A stretch of 64,000 nt of DNA from JAJZKE01 sp963762395. GTDB lineage: Bacteria; Patescibacteriota; Saccharimonadia; Saccharimonadales; UBA4665. Shown piece by piece: positions 18,334 through 25,194 of this stretch. A program made the position numbers and the translations under genes. The notes below the pieces were generated by a model. It ran no database searches. It had not been told where the DNA came from and saw only the letters and a list, made by a program, of their open reading frames with translations. Each line of letters starts with the position of its first letter. Position 1 is the first letter of the stretch. The stretch is from contig CAVXKL010000001.1 in the NCBI GenBank assembly GCA_963762395.1, positions 310,001 through 374,000 on the forward strand, written 5' to 3'.

Positions 18334-18741
18334 ATGGATAACGACCAGCAAATAATTGAAGTTAAAAAGAGACGTAAAGTTTTATGTATTGAAGATGAAC
18401 ACTTCATAGGCGAGTTATACACCCGAGCCCTAACAAGGGGAGGCTATGATATCAAGGTCATTGCCGACGGCGTTGAAGCCTTAAAAGAAGCTCAGACCGA
18501 TAACTACGACATCATCTTACTAGATCTCATGATCCCTAACATAACTGGCATAGAAATTCTTAGAATATTGAAAGATCCTAAGCTAACTCCTCATTTAAAG
18601 GCCAAGATAATTATTACTACCAACCTGGAGCAAAGAGAAGACGTAAGAACAGACATTGAAAAACAAGCTGATGCTTACGTAGTTAAGGCAGAATTAACAC
18701 CAAACGAGTTAGTTGAGTTTTTAGATAGCATAAAGACATAG
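18334..18741 (+). CDS. Receiver-only response regulator
   Basis: A 135-residue CheY-like protein with a short basic N-terminal tail. The acidic pocket is IEDE, the phospho-acceptor is Asp64 (ILLDLMIP), the Thr switch is in IITTN and the conserved Lys is in VVKAE. No output domain is attached. It follows the histidine kinase gene by 17 bp and is its probable phosphate acceptor. Output would have to be through protein-protein contact. Confidence 0.92.
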   Translation: MDNDQQIIEVKKRRKVLCIEDEHFIGELYTRALTRGGYDIKVIADGVEALKEAQTDNYDIILLDLMIPNITGIEILRILKDPKLTPHLKAKIIITTNLEQREDVRTDIEKQADAYVVKAELTPNELVEFLDSIKT

Positions 18742-18819
18742 ATCTACTAAGAGGCGAAGCATAACCTTGGTTGAACTCCAGCTGAGGTAATCGTCCTTCC
18801 TTAAATACTGACAGAACTA

Positions 18820-18849
18820 TTGACAAAGGTATATTTGAGAGAGTACGAT
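18820..18849 (+). promoter_or_regulatory. Sigma-70 promoter of the toxin-antitoxin operon
   Basis: A perfect TTGACA (18820-18825) is separated by 18 bases from TACGAT (18844-18849). Unlike most + strand genes in the window, it drives an mRNA with a real leader and an AGGA ribosome binding site (18875-18878) before the ATG at 18887. Confidence 0.55.
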
Positions 18850-18860
18850 TGATTTGTACT
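18842..18860. promoter_or_regulatory. Operator-like palindrome over the -10 box
   Basis: The inverted repeat AGTAC, nine bases, GTACT covers the -10 region of the toxin-antitoxin promoter. Phd/YefM antitoxins, alone or with toxin, usually repress their own promoters at such palindromes. Confidence 0.45.
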
Positions 18861-18886
18861 TATAAACATTACGTTAGGAAATCACA

Positions 18887-19141
18887 ATGAGCACACAAAC
18901 CATAGACGCCTCGATGATGCGCAAAAATCTATCAGAAGCACTTGATAATGTTCGCGACTTTAAAAGCATTCTTCTTGTAAAAAGACGTGGCCATGTGGAG
19001 TCGGCATTAATAGATATAGATATGCTTGAAGATTTATTGGCAGTCCAAGATCCAGAGTACGTAAAAACTATTGCTGAAGCACGCGCCAGCAAAGAGTGGT
19101 ATACGCCTGAGGAAGTTTTTGGTGATCTTTGGACTGATTAA
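18887..19141 (+). CDS. Phd/YefM-family antitoxin
   Basis: An 84-residue protein with the Phd/YefM N-terminal DNA-binding fold (TIDASMMRKNLSEAL, then KSILLVKRRGHVESALIDIDMLEDLL). A short acidic C-terminal tail would wrap the toxin. It precedes a RelE/ParE-like toxin gene by 2 bp and should neutralise it and repress the shared promoter. A clear ribosome binding site (AGGA) precedes the ATG. The module sits between a receiver gene and tRNA-Glu, a typical landing spot for small mobile modules. Confidence 0.85.
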   Translation: MSTQTIDASMMRKNLSEALDNVRDFKSILLVKRRGHVESALIDIDMLEDLLAVQDPEYVKTIAEARASKEWYTPEEVFGDLWTD

Positions 19142-19143
19142 TA

Positions 19144-19404
19144 ATGAAGTACCATTTAATAATTGAGAGTCGGGCTAGAAAAGATTTGCAGTCTCTCGAT
19201 CTTATCGTCCAAAAGCATATTGCTAAAAAATTAAAGTATTTTATCGAACAACCTAACCCATTACAATTCGCAAAAAAGCTCGTTGACTCTTCGGGAGGTG
19301 ATTACCGGTGGCGTGTTGGGAACTATAGAGTAGTGTTTGATGTAACTGGTAAGGAAATCAGGTTGTTACGTGTTCAACATCGAAAAGATGTGTATAAAAA
19401 ATAA
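19144..19404 (+). CDS. RelE/ParE-superfamily toxin
   Basis: An 86-residue protein of the RelE/ParE fold: MKYHLIIESRARKDLQSL at the start, WRVGNYRVVFDV in the core strands and VQHRKDVYKK at the C-terminus. The His-Arg-Lys tail resembles RelE/YoeB-type ribosome-dependent mRNA interferases, where basic residues replace a classic active site. The gene starts two bases after the antitoxin stop, so translation is coupled. It ends three bases before the tRNA-Glu 3' end on the other strand. Confidence 0.85.
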   Translation: MKYHLIIESRARKDLQSLDLIVQKHIAKKLKYFIEQPNPLQFAKKLVDSSGGDYRWRVGNYRVVFDVTGKEIRLLRVQHRKDVYKK

Positions 19405-19407
19405 TTT

Positions 19408-19484
19408 TGGTGACCCCTGTGGGATTCGAACCCGCGATTTTCTGGATGAGAACCAGATGTCCTGGACCGCTAGACGAAGGGGCC
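19408..19484 (-). tRNA. tRNA-Glu (CTC)
   Basis: A 77-nt tRNA with encoded CCA. The acceptor stem GGCCCCT pairs with AGGGGTC (one G-T pair). The anticodon stem TCTGG/CCAGA encloses TTCTCAT, giving anticodon CTC (codon GAG). The T arm is GCGGG-TTCGAAT-CCCAC with one mismatch or wobble. Its 3' end abuts the toxin gene. Confidence 0.96.
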
Positions 19485-19577
19485 ATATCCTTTGTGACAA
19501 CATAATACATTAATTATCTCTTATCGACCAGATTGCATATGGATAGATAAACAGGGATAATATAACTTAATAAGCAT

Positions 19578-20885
19578 ATGCGCTATTTAATATATATAGT
19601 AATTTTTGTAGTGCTTGTCGGGGCGGGGCTTTCCGCCATGATTTACGTAGCCAGACATAAAAAGAAAAAGACCCCCGCCAGCTCAAAAACAAAGACCTTG
19701 GGAGGAAATACTGCCCAACTGTCAACCATTTTTGGTTCGATCGACGATGGTCTAATATTAATTGACTCTAAGGGCACTATTGTCCTATGTAACACATCTG
19801 CCGGGATAATGACCGGCTGGAATGTCGAAGATGCCATCGGCATCAATATTGAAGTAGTTGTTAAGTTGTCTGATCCGCAGGGCAACATATGTTCAGGCCG
19901 TGACTATCCATTTAACAAGGTTCTTGAAAAAGGCCAGTCAATGAAAGATAACTCAATGGACTTAATAAACCGGATAGACAAAAAGATAGCTGTCGGCCTA
20001 AACATAACGCCGCTTAAGGATGATGCCGGTATGGTTACCGGTGCAGTTGCCCTGATTAGAAATATAACTGATGAAAAGGAACAAGAAAGTAGACTGGCGG
20101 ACTTTATCAGCACCGCCTCTCACGAAATGAGGACTCCGGTCGCCGCCATAGAAGGATATTTAGCCCTAACTCTAAATAATAAGGTGGCCACTATAGATGA
20201 CCGAGCTAGAGATTATATTGAGAAAGCAGAAGCCGCCACTAAACACCTAGGTACTTTGTTCCAAGATCTATTAACCAGCGCTAGAGCTGAAGATGGTCGT
20301 CTGGTAAATCATCCACAAGTAGTTGAACTGGGTGGATTCTTAAGGAGATTGGCTGAGGATCTTAGGTTTGCATCAGATAAACATGGCCTGGGTAATGATT
20401 TTATTATTGGAACTGCTACAGCTGTTAAAACAGCCTTACCACAAGCCGAGCGCCAGGTTGCACCGCTATACTACGTCTACGTTGACCCAGACAGGCTAAG
20501 GGAAGTAGTGACTAATCTTTTTGATAATGCCGTTAAATTCACGAGATCTGGCAAGATTGTTATTGGCATTACCGGTGATGACCAAGTAGTCCAGTTTTAC
20601 GTAAGAGATACCGGCATAGGCATACCTAGTGAGGATATCCCTCATCTATTCCAGAAATTTTACCGAGTAGATAACTCAACGACCAGAACAATTGGTGGTA
20701 ATGGATTGGGACTTTTTATCTGTCGTAAGATAGTTGAACTATATGGCGGCCGTATCTGGGTTGAAAGTGAAGAAGGAAAAGGCAGCACCTTCTATATAAA
20801 CTTGCCGAGGCTATCCAGCCAGAAGGCTACTGACCTCCTTGAAAATAAAAGTAATACTATTGCGCCAACAATCAGTACAACGTGA
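19578..20885 (+). CDS. PAS-containing sensor histidine kinase
   Basis: A 435-residue kinase with one N-terminal transmembrane helix (~4-25), a basic linker, a PAS domain (~45-165), HisKA with phospho-acceptor His182 (SHEMRTPV), and a HATPase_c domain with N box NLFDNA (Asn317), DTGIGIP and GGNGLGLFICRK. It has no extracellular sensor, so the PAS domain is the likely input. A receiver gene starts 33 bp downstream behind its own promoter and is the probable partner. Some linker residues between HisKA and the ATPase domain are unusually long. Confidence 0.93.
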   Translation: MRYLIYIVIFVVLVGAGLSAMIYVARHKKKKTPASSKTKTLGGNTAQLSTIFGSIDDGLILIDSKGTIVLCNTSAGIMTGWNVEDAIGINIEVVVKLSDPQGNICSGRDYPFNKVLEKGQSMKDNSMDLINRIDKKIAVGLNITPLKDDAGMVTGAVALIRNITDEKEQESRLADFISTASHEMRTPVAAIEGYLALTLNNKVATIDDRARDYIEKAEAATKHLGTLFQDLLTSARAEDGRLVNHPQVVELGGFLRRLAEDLRFASDKHGLGNDFIIGTATAVKTALPQAERQVAPLYYVYVDPDRLREVVTNLFDNAVKFTRSGKIVIGITGDDQVVQFYVRDTGIGIPSEDIPHLFQKFYRVDNSTTRTIGGNGLGLFICRKIVELYGGRIWVESEEGKGSTFYINLPRLSSQKATDLLENKSNTIAPTISTT

Positions 20886-20906
20886 TACAATATCTTTAAA
20901 CATAAG

Positions 20907-20912
20907 TATAAT
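20907..20912 (+). promoter_or_regulatory. -10 box TATAAT, leaderless-type
   Basis: A perfect TATAAT ends six bases before the ATG at 20919, which places the expected transcription start on the start codon itself. Confidence 0.6.
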
Positions 20913-20918
20913 TAATAT

Positions 20919-21947
20919 ATGGCCAAAATCTTACTAGTAGAAGATGACAACAACTTAAGGGAGATATACGAAGCCCGCTTCCAAGCCGAGGGATATGAGA
21001 TAGTTTCTGCCCATGACGGCGAAGAAGCTCTGGTTGTTGCTAAAGCCGAGAAGCCTGATCTTGTTATTTCTGATGTTATGATGCCCAAGATTAGCGGTTT
21101 TGAAATGTTAGACATTCTTAGAAATACTGACACCCTAAAGAACGTCAAGGTTATTATGTTAACCGCACTTGGCCAAAGTGATGATCAGCAAAGAGCAGAC
21201 AAACTTGGTGCGGATAAGTACCTAGTTAAATCACAAGTTACATTGGAAGACATTGTTAATGTTGCTAACGAACTATTGAGTCCTGGAACTCAAGCTGATG
21301 TAAGCATGCCTAGCACACCGCCCGCTGTACCAGCCGCTTCTCCTGCCACTACCGTACCGACTCTAAACGCAGCCCCAGAACCATCAGTCGCACCCGTAAC
21401 GGATATATCCGTCGAGTCAACCCTAGAATCATCAGCTATTCCTGCGAATAAATCTCTTGATGTGGAATTAGCCGAACCCGCTAACCAGGAAGAGAAAAAT
21501 GTTAGCTCACAAATAGAAAACTTTATGAATAATACTGATTCAACACAAGCAGCTACCACCACAGTTCCTCAGCCTCCTACAGATACCACAGCTCCTCAAT
21601 CTCCTACAGAACCAAGCACACCGTCAATTACTCCACCAAAGGATCAGGCATTATTGCCTGAAGAAGAGAAAAAGGAAGATGAAGAAGAAGGCAAACCAGC
21701 CGAATATTCACCGCAGCCTGTTGGTAAAAAAGTAATTGAACCGCTGTCCGTCGAAGATGATCAACCAGATATTAATGATCTTTTAGCCAGAGAAAAGGTT
21801 GTGGAAAGTATTGCCTCGCCGGAAAATAAGCCGACTGCTGAACCCAGCGTAACCGCCAGTGCTAAGCCAATGACTCAAGAGCCTACCTCCCAAAAACCGA
21901 CAGATCCGACCACTAATACTTTCGACGCCAACGACATTGCCTTGTAA
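20919..21947 (+). CDS. Response regulator with long disordered Pro/Glu tail
   Basis: A 342-residue protein. Residues 1-122 are a canonical receiver: acidic pocket VEDDNN, phospho-acceptor Asp52 (ISDVMMP), Thr switch in MLTALGQ, Lys in YLVKS. Residues ~123-342 are low-complexity, rich in Pro, Thr, Ser and Glu, with repeated PTEPS/PTDTT-like units and an acidic patch, and no folded output domain. The tail may be a flexible tether or a docking platform. It follows a histidine kinase and precedes a pseudouridine synthase gene by 7 bp. Confidence 0.9.
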   Translation: MAKILLVEDDNNLREIYEARFQAEGYEIVSAHDGEEALVVAKAEKPDLVISDVMMPKISGFEMLDILRNTDTLKNVKVIMLTALGQSDDQQRADKLGADKYLVKSQVTLEDIVNVANELLSPGTQADVSMPSTPPAVPAASPATTVPTLNAAPEPSVAPVTDISVESTLESSAIPANKSLDVELAEPANQEEKNVSSQIENFMNNTDSTQAATTTVPQPPTDTTAPQSPTEPSTPSITPPKDQALLPEEEKKEDEEEGKPAEYSPQPVGKKVIEPLSVEDDQPDINDLLAREKVVESIASPENKPTAEPSVTASAKPMTQEPTSQKPTDPTTNTFDANDIAL

Positions 21948-21954
21948 TATATAA

Positions 21955-22638
21955 ATGCGAATTAATAGATATGTTGCCCTCGCTAAGGGCATTGGTCGCC
22001 GTCAGGCAGATAAACTAATCGTTGACGGTTTAGTTAAAGTTAACAATTTAGCAACTGCTTTAAACTATCAAGTCTTAGACAGCGATAAGGTAACACTAAG
22101 CGGTGAACTATTAACTCTGCCAGACAACAAGACGACGATAATCTTAAATAAACCTGTTGGCTACGTGGTTAGCCGTAAAGGGCAGGGTTCACAAACCATC
22201 TATACACTTTTGCCTAAAGAATATTCGAATCTTAACCCCGTTGGACGTTTAGACAAAGATTCATCAGGTTTATTAATACTGAGTAATGATGGCCAGCTGG
22301 TGTTTGAACTATCGCACCCCAGTTTCAATAAGAAAAAGATATATGAGGTTTCTTTAGATAAGCCACTTAAAGAATCCGATATCGAGCAACTGGGTAGTGG
22401 CGTTAGGGTAGAGGATTACATTAGTAAATTAAGTATCCAAAAATTGTCTGGGAATAAAATAATAGTTTCAATGACAGGGGGCAGGAATCGACAAATCCGC
22501 CGAACATTTAAAACTTTTGGTTATTTAGTTACCAAACTACATCGAACAAACTTCGGTGAGTTTGCCCTTGGTAATCTAAAACCTGGCGAGTACCAAGAAA
22601 TTACTATTTCTCAATCATCTGATAGAATTAATGAATGA
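21955..22638 (+). CDS. RsuA/RluB-family rRNA pseudouridine synthase
   Basis: A 227-residue enzyme. An N-terminal S4 RNA-binding domain (~1-45, MRINRYVALAKGIGRRQADK) is followed by the catalytic domain with Asp100 in GRLDKDSSGLL and the C-terminal GGRNRQIRR motif. It converts uridine to pseudouridine in 16S or 23S rRNA; RsuA and RluB cannot be told apart by eye, though the single-gene context beside der is more usual for RluB-type enzymes. The stop overlaps the der start (ATGA at 22635-22638), so translation is coupled. Confidence 0.93.
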   Translation: MRINRYVALAKGIGRRQADKLIVDGLVKVNNLATALNYQVLDSDKVTLSGELLTLPDNKTTIILNKPVGYVVSRKGQGSQTIYTLLPKEYSNLNPVGRLDKDSSGLLILSNDGQLVFELSHPSFNKKKIYEVSLDKPLKESDIEQLGSGVRVEDYISKLSIQKLSGNKIIVSMTGGRNRQIRRTFKTFGYLVTKLHRTNFGEFALGNLKPGEYQEITISQSSDRINE

Positions 22639-24011
22639 CAGCCCATACTCCCATAGTTGCAATAGTTGGCCGAACAAACGTCGGCAAGTCTTCGCTATAC
22701 AACTCAATACTTAATCGCCGCGAGGCAATTGTAGCCCGTGAACCTGGTACTACCAGAGATAGCTTAATGTCTAAGGCTTACTGGCAAAACCAGGAGTTCT
22801 GGCTTGTTGACACAGCCGGACTTAAAGACCCGGAGGATGAATTTGAGTTCACCATCCAGGAACAAATATTTATGGCCGTTGAGAGTGCTGACATAATATT
22901 GGTCGTAGTTGAAGCCGATGTGCCAATTAATGATGATGACAGGAAGCTTGTAGATATTGCCTTAAAGAGCAAAAAATCGGTCATACTTGTCATTAATAAG
23001 ATAGATAAAGTAAAAGATAAAGATGTTGATCATATTAACAAGGTAGGGATTAATACCTTCGTAGCTATATCTGTTACCCAAAATAAAGGCATTGATGAAC
23101 TACTGGATAAGATAACGGTCTTTATACCGCACTTACCAAAAGCAAAACCAAAAACAAACTCCTTAAGCATAGCCATAGTTGGCCGTCCTAATGTTGGCAA
23201 GTCTCTTCTTTTTAACTCTCTAGCTAAGAAACAGCAAGCCCTGGTACATGATCGTGCCGGAACAACCAGGGATGTAAACCGGACAAGCATTAATTATCAC
23301 TCTAAAGAAATACAGCTAATGGACACAGCCGGTATTAGAAGGCCGGGCAAGATAGGCACAGGTGTCGAACATTTCAGTGTTCTAAGAGCTATTGCCGCTG
23401 TTGAACAAGCCGATGTTTGCTTACTTGTAATGGACAGTCAGGAATTAAATGTTGGTGTAGATTTTAAACTTGCCGGCCTTATTAAAGACGCCGGCAAAGG
23501 TTTGATACTAGTCGTCACTAAATGGGATATAGTTGAAGACAAAACGCCCTATACCAGAGACGAACTAGCCCAATCTTTAGCCAACAACTTTGATTTTGTG
23601 CCCTGGGCTCCACTAATATTTGTTAGTTCCATAACCGGCCAAAACGTTACTAAGATATTTGATCTAGCCCTTCAAATTCAAAAAAACCGAAGCAAGAAAA
23701 TGTCCACCAGTGAACTTAACAAATGGTTAGCGGAAGCAACGGCCAATCTACCGCCGACAGGCTTTAAAAATCGTAATCCTAAGCTTAACTATATGACTCA
23801 GGAATCGGACAATGAAGTACCATCATTTAAGGTATTCGGCTCAAATACTAAATTTATCCATTTTAGCTACCGGCGTTATCTAGAAAACCACTTTAGAAGA
23901 CACTACGATTTCACCGGCACGCCAATTGAATTTTGGTTTATTGAAAAGCACGTCGCCCACCGTCACGGTCACTCGCCGACTAAAGAAGATAAACAAGAAA
24001 CTCTTGACTAG
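22635..24011 (+). CDS. der: Ribosome assembly GTPase Der (EngA)
   Basis: A 458-residue protein with two tandem GTPase domains and a KH-like C-terminal domain, the unique Der architecture. The P loops are GRTNVGKS (12-19) and GRPNVGKS (183-190); each domain has DTAG switch II and an NKxD/TKWD base-recognition motif. It acts in 50S subunit assembly. The gene overlaps the upstream pseudouridine synthase by 4 bp, forming a ribosome-maturation operon that continues into pth. Confidence 0.97.
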   Translation: MTAHTPIVAIVGRTNVGKSSLYNSILNRREAIVAREPGTTRDSLMSKAYWQNQEFWLVDTAGLKDPEDEFEFTIQEQIFMAVESADIILVVVEADVPINDDDRKLVDIALKSKKSVILVINKIDKVKDKDVDHINKVGINTFVAISVTQNKGIDELLDKITVFIPHLPKAKPKTNSLSIAIVGRPNVGKSLLFNSLAKKQQALVHDRAGTTRDVNRTSINYHSKEIQLMDTAGIRRPGKIGTGVEHFSVLRAIAAVEQADVCLLVMDSQELNVGVDFKLAGLIKDAGKGLILVVTKWDIVEDKTPYTRDELAQSLANNFDFVPWAPLIFVSSITGQNVTKIFDLALQIQKNRSKKMSTSELNKWLAEATANLPPTGFKNRNPKLNYMTQESDNEVPSFKVFGSNTKFIHFSYRRYLENHFRRHYDFTGTPIEFWFIEKHVAHRHGHSPTKEDKQETLD

Positions 24012-24040
24012 ATGCTACTAAGTTCTAGATACTCTTAAGT

Positions 24041-24688
24041 ATGTCTTGGCTACAAAAACGCCCGCAAGTTAGTAATCCATCCCTTTTTTATACTGTCGGA
24101 CTTAACAAAACAATCCTTATTGCCGGGTTAGGCAACCCTGGCAATGAATATGTTTTAACAAGACACAATATTGGCTACCGGTCAGTTGAAGAGTTTACTA
24201 AGGCTACCGAAGAGTTTGGTGGCTGGGTAGTTAAAAGCGACCTAAAATGCCAGTTAAATACTGCTCAATTAGGAGATAAAAGGGTAATTGTTATAAAACC
24301 TTTGACATTCATGAACGACAGCGGTCAAGCCCTATCTTTAGTAACTAATTTCTATAAGATCGATACCCAAAGTATCTTAATTGTTCACGACGATCTGGAT
24401 ATTAGCTTCGGGCAAATAAGGACACGCCTAGGCGGTACAGATGCCGGGCATAACGGTATAAAGTCAATAACCGAGGCTTTGGGTGAGGAAACCTACGGCC
24501 GGGTTAAAATAGGCATTGGTCCTAAAAAACCAGCCCAAATAGATTCCAAAGACTTTGTCCTTCAAGACTTTTCTAAAGAAGAACAAAAAGAACTGCCTAA
24601 TCTATCCCGTGAAATAATCGCTATCTTAACCGAATACGTCTACAGTTCGAACGAATTGAAAAGCGAAACAAGATCATTTCTGCTTTAA
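24041..24688 (+). CDS. pth: Peptidyl-tRNA hydrolase
   Basis: A 215-residue enzyme that recycles peptidyl-tRNA released from stalled ribosomes. Family landmarks are IAGLGNPGNEY, catalytic His42 (TRHNIGY), KPLTFMNDSG, VHDDLD and GGTDAGHNGIKSI. The N-terminus carries ~24 extra residues before the usual MxxIxGLGNPG start; an internal start is possible but none is an obvious ATG with a ribosome binding site. It follows der by 29 bp. Its 3' end faces the terminator of the minus-strand RNA gene. Confidence 0.95.
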   Translation: MSWLQKRPQVSNPSLFYTVGLNKTILIAGLGNPGNEYVLTRHNIGYRSVEEFTKATEEFGGWVVKSDLKCQLNTAQLGDKRVIVIKPLTFMNDSGQALSLVTNFYKIDTQSILIVHDDLDISFGQIRTRLGGTDAGHNGIKSITEALGEETYGRVKIGIGPKKPAQIDSKDFVLQDFSKEEQKELPNLSREIIAILTEYVYSSNELKSETRSFLL

Positions 24689-24691
24689 AAC

Positions 24692-24733
24692 AAAAAAGAG
24701 ACTTCGGAGGGGGTGGGCACCGCCGAAGTCTCT
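24692..24733 (-). terminator. Rho-independent terminator of the ncRNA
   Basis: On the minus strand an 11-bp perfect stem AGAGACTTCGG/CCGAAGTCTCT (arms 24733-24723 and 24707-24697, 15-nt loop) runs directly into six T. It may also slow + strand transcripts leaving pth, but the T run follows only in the minus direction. Confidence 0.85.
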
Positions 24734-24995
24734 TAATGGAGATAACACAAGATTATCTCCGCACCCTTCAACCCATCCCGGTGAAACATAAAGGTTATAA
24801 ATATATTAATTACCTTCGTCGACCTTGCGGTCACCATTTAGGCTCACTTGAAAGCGGGAGTTTAAAGGGATTAGTTTGTTTTAGAGCGTATTTATTAAAG
24901 ATAAGTGGAGGGTAACAACTTACTTTTCGCTCTAAAACAATCTAACATTTGTTAGATAGGGTAAAGGTACTTGAGTCTAAAAAATGACTCACGAA
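24692..24995 (-). ncRNA. Structured non-coding RNA of unrecognised family (~300 nt)
   Basis: A free-standing RNA gene is predicted by a consensus promoter (25029-25001) and a strong terminator (24733-24692) about 300 nt apart with no open frame. Listing stems in transcript order: TGAGTC/GACTCA (24991-24972), a near-perfect 8-bp hairpin (24957-24940), a 13-bp perfect helix with arms at 24940-24928 and 24888-24876 around a 39-nt loop, a GACC-GCAA-GGTC hairpin with GNRA tetraloop (24832-24821), an AAGGT/ACCTT helix (24816-24791), an 8-bp GGAGATAA/TTATCTCC hairpin (24760-24738), and the terminator. G-rich bases near 24761-24779 could pair with the C-rich terminator loop as a pseudoknot. I found no hallmark of tmRNA, RNase P RNA or SRP RNA. 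A 6S-like role cannot be excluded. Confidence 0.75.
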
Positions 24996-25000
24996 TTGCC

Positions 25001-25029
25001 ATTTTATCAAAAAGATTATCTAATGTCAA
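25001..25029 (-). promoter_or_regulatory. Consensus sigma-70 promoter of the ncRNA
   Basis: On the minus strand a perfect -35 TTGACA (25029-25024) is followed after exactly 17 bases by TAAAAT (25006-25001). This is the closest match to consensus found in the window, as expected for an abundant stable RNA. Confidence 0.8.
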
Positions 25030-25194
25030 TACTATACACAAATATAGTTATTTTAGCAAATTAGTATTTTAATATACTTTACTTCTTAAGCTTATCTGCA
25101 GTGTTAATAAGTAATCCGGCCGCAATCTTTATTTTTCATCAGTTAGGAATAAGTTATTTGCATTATCCAGTTAAATGAGATTAAGTGTAATACT
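25030..25194. other. AT-rich spacer between ncRNA promoter and topA
   Basis: About 165 bases without a gene. A possible topA promoter is TTGCAT, 17 bases, TTAAGT, ending about nine bases before the ATG at 25195. Nothing else was seen. Confidence 0.35.

Noticed and set aside
24692..24995. RNA as tmRNA, RNase P RNA or SRP RNA
   Set aside because: No tRNA-like ends, no conserved P4/P15 core and no GGAAG-type SRP apex are visible.
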